DNA of 64,000 nucleotides. It comes from Nodularia sp. NIES-3585 (GTDB lineage: Bacteria; Cyanobacteriota; Cyanobacteriia; Cyanobacteriales; Nostocaceae). Below are positions 1-6,331 of this stretch, one piece after another. The position numbers and the translations under genes were made by a program. The stretch lies in assembly GCF_002218065.1 (NCBI RefSeq), contig NZ_BDUB01000001.1, positions 321,567 to 385,566 of the forward strand, given 5' to 3'. Numbering within the stretch: position 1 is the first letter of the stretch; each line of letters opens with the position of its first letter. The notes under the pieces are model-generated. The model saw only the letters and a list, made by a program, of their open reading frames with translations. It did no database searches and had not been told where the DNA came from.

Positions 1-2
1 TT

Positions 3-290
3 ATGAGATTGTGGAATTCTTGGTTCAACAACTTTATTTTAGCTAGTCAATACAACCCACCCCGGTTTGTAGAGTTATTGATGCTCATGGTAGCGATCGC
101 TAATTTAATCATAGCGACCATATTACCAGATATACCTTATTTAGTCTTGGGTTTGAGCCTAGTGGTGGGAGCATCTATTTCTATATTAGTACGGGAAGCG
201 ATCGCGCCCTCTCCCCAAGCACGAGTTACCCAATTCACAGCATTATTATTGCTTTTGATTAGTATCTACGGTTTTGCTGATTTACTATAA
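3..290 (+). CDS. Small integral membrane protein, unknown function (5' end may lie outside window)
   Basis: The frame is open from the first complete codon, so the ATG at 3 may be internal and the true start may precede the window. The 95 visible residues are mostly hydrophobic and form about three membrane segments (roughly residues 23-42, 45-63 and 77-93), with a short charged loop (REAIAPSPQAR) between the last two. I recognise no catalytic motif. It could be the tail of a larger membrane protein or a small DUF-type cyanobacterial protein. The stop at 288-290 is followed by non-coding repeat DNA. Confidence 0.6.
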   Translation: MRLWNSWFNNFILASQYNPPRFVELLMLMVAIANLIIATILPDIPYLVLGLSLVVGASISILVREAIAPSPQARVTQFTALLLLLISIYGFADLL

Positions 291-426
291 ATTATTTAAC
301 AGAACTTGATTCAGAGATTGCTTTGCTTATACTGCCGAAGATGCTATCAAAGCAATTTTCTGTCAATAGTTTTCAGACATTCTCTCACACTGGTAAAGCT
401 AAACTGTATTATCTGGTATTTTTAAT

Positions 427-542
427 AGGACTTACGCTCAAATTACGGAATAACGTTAGCGTAGCGTGCGCGTAGCGCATACCACACCAGACGCAGAGGA
501 CACAGAAGAATAAGGGTTTGAAAGAGTTTTTGCGTAAGTCCT
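427..542. repeat. MITE-like element with 11-bp terminal inverted repeats
   Basis: AGGACTTACGC at 427-437 is exactly inverted at 532-542, enclosing 94 bp that contains a GC-rich palindromic cluster (TAGCGTAGCGTGCGCGTAGC) and no ORF. Size, terminal repeats and lack of coding capacity fit a miniature inverted-repeat element. No clear target-site duplication is visible. Confidence 0.5.
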
Positions 543-583
543 GTTTAAGTAGAAATTGGAATGTCATCAATAGACAACTGAAA

Positions 584-608
584 ACCCCGATGACTTTGAT
601 ACCGGGGT
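584..608 (-). terminator. Putative Rho-independent terminator of the 645-1004 gene
   Basis: On the minus strand ACCCCG and CGGGGT pair around a 13-nt loop and are followed by TTTT. The hairpin lies about 36 bp beyond the stop of the minus-strand gene at 645. Confidence 0.55.
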
Positions 609-644
609 AGGGAAGCTTATATTAGTTATAATTACCTGGAAAGC

Positions 645-1004
645 TTAATTTTTACCTGTGACTTTATCTAAGAAATTCTGGACATTTTCTTCTACGGAAG
701 TTGAACTTTGTGAATTTTCCGGATTCTTCATTTTGTCAATGTCAGCATCTCCCTGAACTTCATTCAGTCCTTTGTTGGATTTTTCTTGGACTTCATTCAA
801 TTTCAGGGGGTTAGATTTAGCAACTTCGTCAGTTCTTCGTTGAGTTTCAAGAAGTTGTGTAGTGCCTTCTTGAGGATTACTTTGATAGCTACTGATGGCA
901 AAAGCTGGTGATACGCTAGATAAAAATAGCAGCGTACAAGCAGAAGCCACAATTACAAAACGCACTGGGCGGAAAATAGATAAAACCAAATCAAAAATCT
1001 TCAT
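645..1004 (-). CDS. Secreted low-temperature-induced-type protein
   Basis: This is a 119-residue protein with a basic N-terminus, a hydrophobic stretch (about residues 16-31) and a signal-peptidase-like AFA site ending near residue 36, so the mature form is probably exported. The mature part is polar and repetitive in feel (NEVQEKSNKGLNEVQGDADI) and rich in N, E, Q and K, resembling a hydrophilic stress protein. I recall similar Nostoc sequences being annotated as low-temperature-induced proteins; that assignment comes from memory, not from a search. A GAGG Shine-Dalgarno lies just upstream of the ATG. The gene is monocistronic, with a terminator hairpin downstream. Confidence 0.65.
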   Translation of the reverse strand: MKIFDLVLSIFRPVRFVIVASACTLLFLSSVSPAFAISSYQSNPQEGTTQLLETQRRTDEVAKSNPLKLNEVQEKSNKGLNEVQGDADIDKMKNPENSQSSTSVEENVQNFLDKVTGKN

Positions 1005-1367
1005 TTGTCATCCTCAATAACAGCTTCAACAACGCAAAATTTGCACATTCAAAGATAAATCAATGCCTTGATTCGTAAAAATTTGGCATTAAATTATGAA
1101 TCTGTACTTGTTTATTCCTTAAACTGTGAAATTGTGAATAAGTTTTTTTGGTATTTCAACTTTGAATTATCAAATTGTCAATACCTAATTAATCAGCAAA
1201 TTTCATCTTTTACAGTTTTACTTGTAAATGGCTCACATTTGTATCGACCTGTAGAATGAAATTTATTTTATTTATATTGGCAATAAAATCAATCTTTGGG
1301 GGGATCGCCTGAGATACGTAAGTAGGGACAATTCATGAATTGCTTCTACTTACGTATAATTCTGAGT
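1005..1367. other. Intergenic region, AT-rich, with one long hairpin
   Basis: This region holds the probable promoter area of the secreted protein and, at its right end, the long hairpin at 1314-1357. A TTG-initiated frame at 1068-1259 has no ribosome site or family resemblance and was not called. Confidence 0.5.
1314..1357 (-). terminator. Long nested palindrome, probable terminator of 1368-1805
   Basis: ATACGTAAGTAG (1314-1325) is exactly inverted at 1346-1357. Between them sits a second perfect palindrome, CAATTCATGAATTG (1329-1342). The 44-nt unit can fold into one long hairpin. It starts 10 bp after the stop of the minus-strand gene. No strong T-run follows, so a repeat element is also possible. 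Confidence 0.5.
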
Positions 1368-1805
1368 CTAAGAGTCATACCACTGGCTAATCATAGAATT
1401 TTCAGATTGGGCTTCTTGCCAAAGTTGATGCAAAAATACTTCAATGGGTACATCAGGCGACAAAGCCTCACCAATAGAATTGCGATCGCTGATAGTGGTG
1501 ACAAATAAACCCACCGCATCTTCAGAACCATCTGATAGCCAAAAACCCCTCAAAGTCACTTCCATATACTCACTATCACAAGCGCACAAGGTAATCATGT
1601 CACTGCGATCTGGTTTAACTTCAGCCTTGAGCGTCTCTATTCCTGGTAAATGAACAGGAAGCAAAAAGGAAGCAGTGCTGGATTCAACATACAGACTTTG
1701 CCCAACACGTAGGGCAAAAACCACTCGCTGCGCCACCCATTCCTCTAGTGACTGAGCTAGACACTCTAAATAACAGCTCCTCTGGGTGTAAGTTAATTTC
1801 AGCAT
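1368..1805 (-). CDS. Conserved-looking hypothetical protein, 145 aa
   Basis: This is a soluble, acidic protein of 145 residues without signal peptide or membrane segment. The composition and the alternating pattern (TLRGFWLSDGSEDAVGLFVT, then a DVPIEVFLHQLWQEAQ helix at the C-terminus) suggest a small alpha/beta fold. I do not recognise the family. Codon use and the HIP1-type site within it (around 1481-1488) are like those of neighbouring genes, which supports it being real. It is followed by the hairpin at 1314-1357. Confidence 0.65.
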   Translation of the reverse strand: MLKLTYTQRSCYLECLAQSLEEWVAQRVVFALRVGQSLYVESSTASFLLPVHLPGIETLKAEVKPDRSDMITLCACDSEYMEVTLRGFWLSDGSEDAVGLFVTTISDRNSIGEALSPDVPIEVFLHQLWQEAQSENSMISQWYDS

Positions 1806-1885
1806 TCCTTATGCTCTCCTGTTATTCCAGGTTTGCTTGCACATCTGTTCCAAAACTGTATCGTCACAGTTGTTCGGTGATCAAA

Positions 1886-1919
1886 AACCCCCGTTTCTCC
1901 TTTGGGTGAGTCGGGGGTT
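1886..1919 (-). terminator. Minus-strand terminator hairpin
   Basis: AACCCCCG and CGGGGGTT form an 8-bp stem, followed on the minus strand by TTTTT. It lies about 28 bp past the end of the minus-strand ORF at 1947-2156. This is the best evidence that something is transcribed leftward here. Confidence 0.65.
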
Positions 1920-1946
1920 GAAATTTAACCGCAAAATTTCCTAGTC

Positions 1947-2156
1947 TCACCTGGATAAAATATTCCTCAGCCCGTAGCTCACTACACTCATGCTGATCAA
2001 TCTCAAATCATCTTCTGTGATTTGCCGATGATCTCGGTCACCATCGCCCATCAATAAATACTTCACTCCCAAGGCGGCTAATTCCCAACTGCTTTGGCAG
2101 ATGGACGCACACAAGGAAGTGGAGATGGGAGAAAGGAATTTCACAGCAAATAGCAC
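1947..2156 (-). CDS. Possible small protein, 69 aa, unknown
   Basis: This frame begins with GTG and encodes 69 residues. Its C-terminal half is rich in charged residues (MGDGDRDHRQITEDDLRL) and looks like protein sequence rather than random reading. There is no convincing ribosome site. Support comes mainly from the strong terminator just downstream (1886-1919) and from the divergent arrangement with the RHH gene at 2229, with a palindrome between them. It may instead be a truncated gene end. Confidence 0.35.
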   Translation of the reverse strand: MLFAVKFLSPISTSLCASICQSSWELAALGVKYLLMGDGDRDHRQITEDDLRLISMSVVSYGLRNILSR

Positions 2157-2159
2157 CTA

Positions 2160-2177
2160 TTTGAAGATTTCTTCAAA
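2160..2177. promoter_or_regulatory. Operator-like palindrome in divergent promoter
   Basis: TTTGAAGA-TT-TCTTCAAA has perfect 8-bp arms. It lies just upstream of the leftward ORF at 2156 and about 20 bp upstream of a -10-like TATACT (2198-2203) facing the RHH gene at 2229. Position and symmetry fit an operator, possibly bound by the RHH protein itself. Confidence 0.4.
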
Positions 2178-2228
2178 CATACTACACTTGTATTACTATA
2201 CTGTCCATACCTTTAAGGAGCAAAAGTT

Positions 2229-2564
2229 ATGCATACAATCGCTCGCACTCCCACCACTGACATGGAAGTTACCAGCATCCGTCTTGAGCGAGAACTCAAA
2301 GATAAACTGAAAGAAATAGCCGGTAATCAGGGATATCAAGCTTTAATCAGAGATATCCTCTGGAATTATGTACAACAAAAATCAGGTGAGTGGAAACCCC
2401 GATTTTCGCGAGCCGATATTCGAGCTAGTATAGCTGCTACAGCTCAACAAGAAGAACGTTGTGTACTCACAGGTCAATTAATTCCAGCCCAACAAGCGAT
2501 GTTTTTAGGACTAACGAAGAATGGCGATATGGTTCCTCTAAGTGTGGAAAGTTTAGCCTCTTAG
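2229..2564 (+). CDS. Ribbon-helix-helix (CopG/Arc-type) DNA-binding protein
   Basis: The 111-residue product contains a beta-alpha-alpha pattern at about residues 13-52: a short strand (EVTSIRLE) followed by two helices (RELKDKLKEIAG and YQALIRDILWNYVQQ), as in Arc/CopG-type repressors. The rest is a cyanobacteria-like C-terminal extension (RADIRASIAATAQQEERC) of unknown role. A good Shine-Dalgarno (AAGGAG) precedes the ATG at normal spacing. A palindrome at 2160-2177 could be its own operator. A strong hairpin (2578-2622) follows the gene. Its targets cannot be read from sequence. Confidence 0.7.
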   Translation: MHTIARTPTTDMEVTSIRLERELKDKLKEIAGNQGYQALIRDILWNYVQQKSGEWKPRFSRADIRASIAATAQQEERCVLTGQLIPAQQAMFLGLTKNGDMVPLSVESLAS

Positions 2565-2577
2565 TTTTTCATTCCGG

Positions 2578-2622
2578 TGAATGCAGCCCACTTAACTCAT
2601 AAGTCGAAATGGGCTGCATTCA
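2578..2622 (+). terminator. Hairpin terminator after RHH gene
   Basis: TGAATGCAGCCCA (2578-2590) is exactly inverted at 2610-2622, giving a 13-bp stem with a 19-nt loop, 14 bp after the stop codon. The following T-run is weak (CTTGATTTTT comes later). Confidence 0.6.
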
Positions 2623-3098
2623 GCATTTAGCTTGATTTTTGCTATGAGTAAATTCTCTAACAGTGAATTATTTTTGATGCCTCAATTAAATCTACTTAAA
2701 ACATAATTCAACCCATAATTAGTAAATACAGTGTTAATACAGTTATATCTCCTAATTTTTTGGCTAAAATCAGGAGAAAATACGGTTTATGTCTAGTTAT
2801 AGACAAGATACCCTAGTAGCAGGTTAATTAATTAAAGCTGCATATAAAACTAAACCGTATTCTGGAAGCAGTGTTTTAGTATATTTTGAATTTAAATATT
2901 TTTATGCTTACATAGACACAAATTATTTAATGTATCTACCAATGAATTGATCATCTCAAATAAAAAGGGGCTATAACAGGGTAAAGAAAGTTTTTATAAA
3001 TGTTTGACAATTTGTCGGGGTTGAGCAACGTAATTCACTTTGAAAGATATACCAAAAAAAAATTGGTTACACGAAAAATAGGCTAACTATCCCAGAGC
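2623..3098. other. AT-rich intergenic region with a structured element
   Basis: No gene is seen. The stretch contains the foldable 83-bp element at 2779-2861 and then about 240 bp of AT-rich DNA that should hold the promoter of the histidine kinase gene. Confidence 0.5.
2779..2861. repeat. Structured element: 11-bp closing stem around two inner hairpins
   Basis: AATACGGTTTA (2779-2789) is exactly inverted at 2851-2861. Inside are a small hairpin GTCTA-GTTA-TAGAC (2791-2804) and a second arm closed by GCAG (2819-2822) and CTGC (2838-2841) around the self-complementary TTAATTAATTAA. The unit can therefore fold as a three-way junction. It could be a structured leader RNA, or a small MITE with 11-bp terminal repeats. 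Confidence 0.45.
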
Positions 3099-5159
3099 TT
3101 GCCAAGAATGAAAAATTATCTATCATTGCCAGTACAATATCAATATCAATATCCGGATCCGGATGACTTACACCCAACACAATCACACTCAGTTAAGCTG
3201 ATGCAGGATCAGGAAGAATTCGTCCACGATCTGCCACTAATTATCAACCATATCATTGCCAACAGTTCAGTAACCTCATTGATGTTGCAAGAGATTGCTC
3301 AATTGCTAGGAGTTACTTTCAATGTTGACTGCTGCTGTTTAGTGACAGTTACTAACGAAGTCTCAGATCATGCAATTGCTGCTAATTGGTGTTCTGATGA
3401 GTATCTGGCAATGCAGCATTCAGACCAGCTATGCTCGATAGAGCAGTTAATGACCAACTTGCCAGTAGTGGAATGTGCGGCTGAACCATTAACGATGGAG
3501 AACATTTGCACTATTCAAAACAGTTTGGTAGTTGGATCTAAATACTTGCCATTACCGAGCAAATCTGTATTGGCACTCCCGACGCGCTGGGGAGGCAAAA
3601 ATAACGGCGTGATTTGTTTGATTAAATTCCACGCTTACGATTGGCAAGAGTCAGAAAAACAACTGCTAAAAGTCATAGAATCATCCTGCGCGATCGCCTT
3701 TTCCCAAGTTATACAAGCCCAGTTGATTGCTAATCAATGTCAATCTCTACAAAAGTTCAACCATCATCAAAGCTTAATCAAGCAATTAACTACACTCAGC
3801 CGGACTAACTTGGAGTTGAATCAAATGCTCCAGTTAGCGATCGCCTCTACTGCTGAAACACTACAAGTAGATCGGGGTTTGTTGATTCTACTCAAATATA
3901 CAGATCCCCTATTTAAAATTAAACCTCAAAAACAAATTCCTCAAGCCAAAGCTAGCGTTGCTGGTGAATGGAATCGGGAAAGACCAAATTCTTCTAGGAT
4001 GCAACCGGATACTTTAGCACAGACATTTTCCCTTGCCGATTGCAGTTTGTGTCAACGCGTGTTTACAGAAATGGGCAACCCAGTGATCATCACTGATTAT
4101 TTAGACCTACAGGAAGCAGCCACAGTTGCCCCATTGTTTACAATTGAGGCTTTACCGACAGTGCTGTTAATGCCATTAGAGAATCAAGGCAAAGTTTTAG
4201 GATTCCTGGTGTTACAACAAGCTCTACCACGCCATTGGCAACCAGCAGAATTAAACCTTATAGAAATGGTCTGCGCCCAAGTCAGCAATTCCATCATTCA
4301 GTCACAGACACTCAGACAAGTACAAACTGTGGTCGATGAGCGGACGGCAAAATTAAAAAGCAGTCTGGAACTCCAAGCAAAATTGCATGAAAGAACGCGG
4401 CGATATGTTGGGCAACTGCGGGAAATCAACGAGCTGAAAGACGAATTTTTAAGCAACATGAGCGATCGCTTGCGCTATCCCCTGACAAATATGCTGATGT
4501 CGATTAAAAATTTACGTCTGCCAGGAATAGCACCAGAACGCAAAGCTAAATACTTAGATATCTTAGAGCAAGAATGTACTAAAGAAATCAACCTCATCAA
4601 TGACTTGCTGACCTTACAGAAACTAGAATCTGATCACGAGCCTTTACAATTTGAAACCATCAATTTAAATACTAAAATTCAAGAATTAGGTGCAGTCTTT
4701 CAGAGTAAGTTAGTAGCTAAAGGTTCAACTATTACCGTAGATTTACCATCAAAACCCTTAATGCTACAAACCGAACTAGAAAGTTTTGACCGCATCATCC
4801 AAGAATTATTAAATAATGCCTATACTTATTCTGAGCATGAGACTATTGTCCACCTGCAAGCATTTCATCAAGTTGAAGCACAAGTCGATCAAGTTATTAT
4901 TAAAGTGACCAACACAGGGCGGGCTATTTCCGAAGAGGAATCCACCTATATTTTCGACAAATTCCGGCGTGGTAAAGGACGCTGGCACCCTGGCACTGGA
5001 CTGGGACTTGCCCTAGTTAAATCTTTAGTCCAGCATTTGAATGGGGCGATCGCTGTTGAGAGTGTGCCAATCTCAGACTCTTCCCTGAGTGAAGTTTGTT
5101 TCACCCTAACTCTGCCCCAATTTTCCGATGAAAGCAAACCATATTCCCAAAGTGACTGA
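3099..5159 (+). CDS. GAF-domain sensor histidine kinase with substituted phospho-acceptor His
   Basis: Domain order: GAF (about residues 50-200), GAF (about 225-410), a coiled linker (410-445), a HisKA-like dimerisation region (445-515) and a HATPase_c domain (555-680). The ATP-binding side is intact, with an N-box (QELLNNAYTYSE) and a G-box (GTGLGLALVKSL). The H-box, however, reads SNMSDRLRYPL, so Asp456 stands where the phosphorylated His belongs. No membrane segment is seen, so it should be cytoplasmic. The start may be TTG 3099 or ATG 3108. The SRPBCC gene overlaps its end by 32 bp, which suggests coupled translation. It may act as a pseudokinase or partner of another kinase; calling it an active kinase would be unsafe. 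Confidence 0.85.
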   Translation: MPRMKNYLSLPVQYQYQYPDPDDLHPTQSHSVKLMQDQEEFVHDLPLIINHIIANSSVTSLMLQEIAQLLGVTFNVDCCCLVTVTNEVSDHAIAANWCSDEYLAMQHSDQLCSIEQLMTNLPVVECAAEPLTMENICTIQNSLVVGSKYLPLPSKSVLALPTRWGGKNNGVICLIKFHAYDWQESEKQLLKVIESSCAIAFSQVIQAQLIANQCQSLQKFNHHQSLIKQLTTLSRTNLELNQMLQLAIASTAETLQVDRGLLILLKYTDPLFKIKPQKQIPQAKASVAGEWNRERPNSSRMQPDTLAQTFSLADCSLCQRVFTEMGNPVIITDYLDLQEAATVAPLFTIEALPTVLLMPLENQGKVLGFLVLQQALPRHWQPAELNLIEMVCAQVSNSIIQSQTLRQVQTVVDERTAKLKSSLELQAKLHERTRRYVGQLREINELKDEFLSNMSDRLRYPLTNMLMSIKNLRLPGIAPERKAKYLDILEQECTKEINLINDLLTLQKLESDHEPLQFETINLNTKIQELGAVFQSKLVAKGSTITVDLPSKPLMLQTELESFDRIIQELLNNAYTYSEHETIVHLQAFHQVEAQVDQVIIKVTNTGRAISEEESTYIFDKFRRGKGRWHPGTGLGLALVKSLVQHLNGAIAVESVPISDSSLSEVCFTLTLPQFSDESKPYSQSD

Positions 5160-5742
5160 ACAATACAACATCACAGAAAATCTTGATCCCAGCACCGCTA
5201 GTGATCATATACAGCTAGAAAACACCTTGACTGTTGATACAGTTGGTTTACCAGATGTGGCAGTTAAAGTTGAAAAAATAGCTGAGAGACAGCGGCAAAT
5301 TACCGCTAAAATCCAAATTCCTCAACCCGTGGAAAGAATCTGGAAAGTTCTCACAGATTATGAAGCCTTGTCTGACTTCATACCCAACTTGGCTAAGAGT
5401 TCTTTGTTAAAACATCCTCACGGTGGGATTCGACTCGAACAAATCGGTTCTCAGCGTTTACTCAAATTCAACTTTTGTGCGCGTGTAGTGTTGGATTTGG
5501 AAGAATGCTTCCCTAAAGAAATTAATTTCTCAATGGTAGAAGGAGATTTCAAAGGCTTTTCTGGTAGCTGGTGTTTAGAGCCTTATTCTCAGGGTGAAGA
5601 TAGCGGAACTACCCTGTGTTACACCATTCGAGTCTGGCCTAAGCTAACGATGCCCATAGCAATCATTGAACATCGCCTCAGCAATGATCTGCGGTTTAAC
5701 TTGTTAGCTATTCACCAGCGCGTAGAGCAGTTAACGAAATAA
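5128..5742 (+). CDS. SRPBCC/START-like (polyketide cyclase/dehydrase-type) protein
   Basis: After a variable N-terminus of about 60 residues, the protein carries a SRPBCC fold beginning ITAKIQIPQPVERIWKVLTD, where the VWKVLTDYE pattern with a following FIPNL segment is typical of the lipid or small-ligand binding family. There is no signal peptide. The gene starts inside the last 32 bp of the upstream histidine kinase gene in another frame, so both are probably one transcript ended by the hairpin at 5763-5805. The ligand is unknown. Functional coupling with the altered kinase is an inference from the overlap alone. Confidence 0.8.
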   Translation: MKANHIPKVTEQYNITENLDPSTASDHIQLENTLTVDTVGLPDVAVKVEKIAERQRQITAKIQIPQPVERIWKVLTDYEALSDFIPNLAKSSLLKHPHGGIRLEQIGSQRLLKFNFCARVVLDLEECFPKEINFSMVEGDFKGFSGSWCLEPYSQGEDSGTTLCYTIRVWPKLTMPIAIIEHRLSNDLRFNLLAIHQRVEQLTK

Positions 5743-5762
5743 AATCTTCAAATATAAAAGTA

Positions 5763-5805
5763 ATAAGCCTTTCCTACATAATTAATCACACGAGGAAAGG
5801 CTTAT
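5763..5805 (+). terminator. Hairpin terminator of kinase-SRPBCC operon
   Basis: ATAAGCCTTTCCT (5763-5775) is perfectly inverted at 5793-5805, giving a 13-bp stem 20 bp after the SRPBCC stop. It also sits downstream of the minus-strand tRNA, so it may serve both directions. Confidence 0.65.
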
Positions 5806-5841
5806 CTAAAAACCACATTATTCTGCTTTCTCTTCTGGAAA

Positions 5842-5914
5842 TACCCCCAGGGGAATTCGAATCCCCGTCGCCTCCGTGAAAGGGAGGTGTCCTAGGCCTC
5901 TAGACGATGGGGGC
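5842..5914 (-). tRNA. tRNA-Glu (anticodon TTC)
   Basis: The reverse complement folds as a standard 73-nt tRNA: acceptor GCCCCCA with TGGGGGT plus discriminator A, an anticodon stem CTCCC/GGAGG-type arm around the loop containing TTC, and a T arm GGGGA-TTCGAAT-TCCCC. CCA is not encoded. The T stem carries A53:U61, the pair described for chloroplast and cyanobacterial tRNA-Glu that also serves glutamyl-tRNA reductase in tetrapyrrole synthesis. G1 faces U72. Confidence 0.95.
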
Positions 5915-6331
5915 GTATGTCTCAGACCTTTTATAAAATAACTAATTTCCTAGTTGATGTCAATAGGTTTGGCAAAAAAACTTTTTTAAGGGCTAAGATG
6001 GGCGGCAAGACATAGCTTATAGTTGAATTTGTGCATCAGGCACACAAGGTAATCCTGTTGGTTTCCTCCATCCCACAATATCCCCTGGGCTGCGTCAGCG
6101 GCGCTCAGGTCATCTAAAATCCAAAATTGTTTGACTTTTTAGCAACGGGCAGCGGCACTAATACCATCAGACGTTTCTCCCCGTGATGGCACAATGGAGT
6201 AATATGTAGGACTAAGTATGAAAAAACTCTGGATTTCGCTGGGGACAAAGGATGTGATGTTGTACTCTGTAGAAGTGATATTTACTATTCTTTACAAAAG
6301 ATTTTGAAATATATAGCTCAAAATCTACAAC
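5915..6331. other. Intergenic region without recognised gene
   Basis: This stretch holds the presumed tRNA-Glu promoter (reading left) and the antiporter promoter (reading right). I see no ORF with coding character and no strong hairpin. Confidence 0.4.

Noticed and set aside
1068-1259. 63-codon plus-strand frame
   Set aside because: TTG start, no ribosome site, AT-driven composition and no family resemblance.
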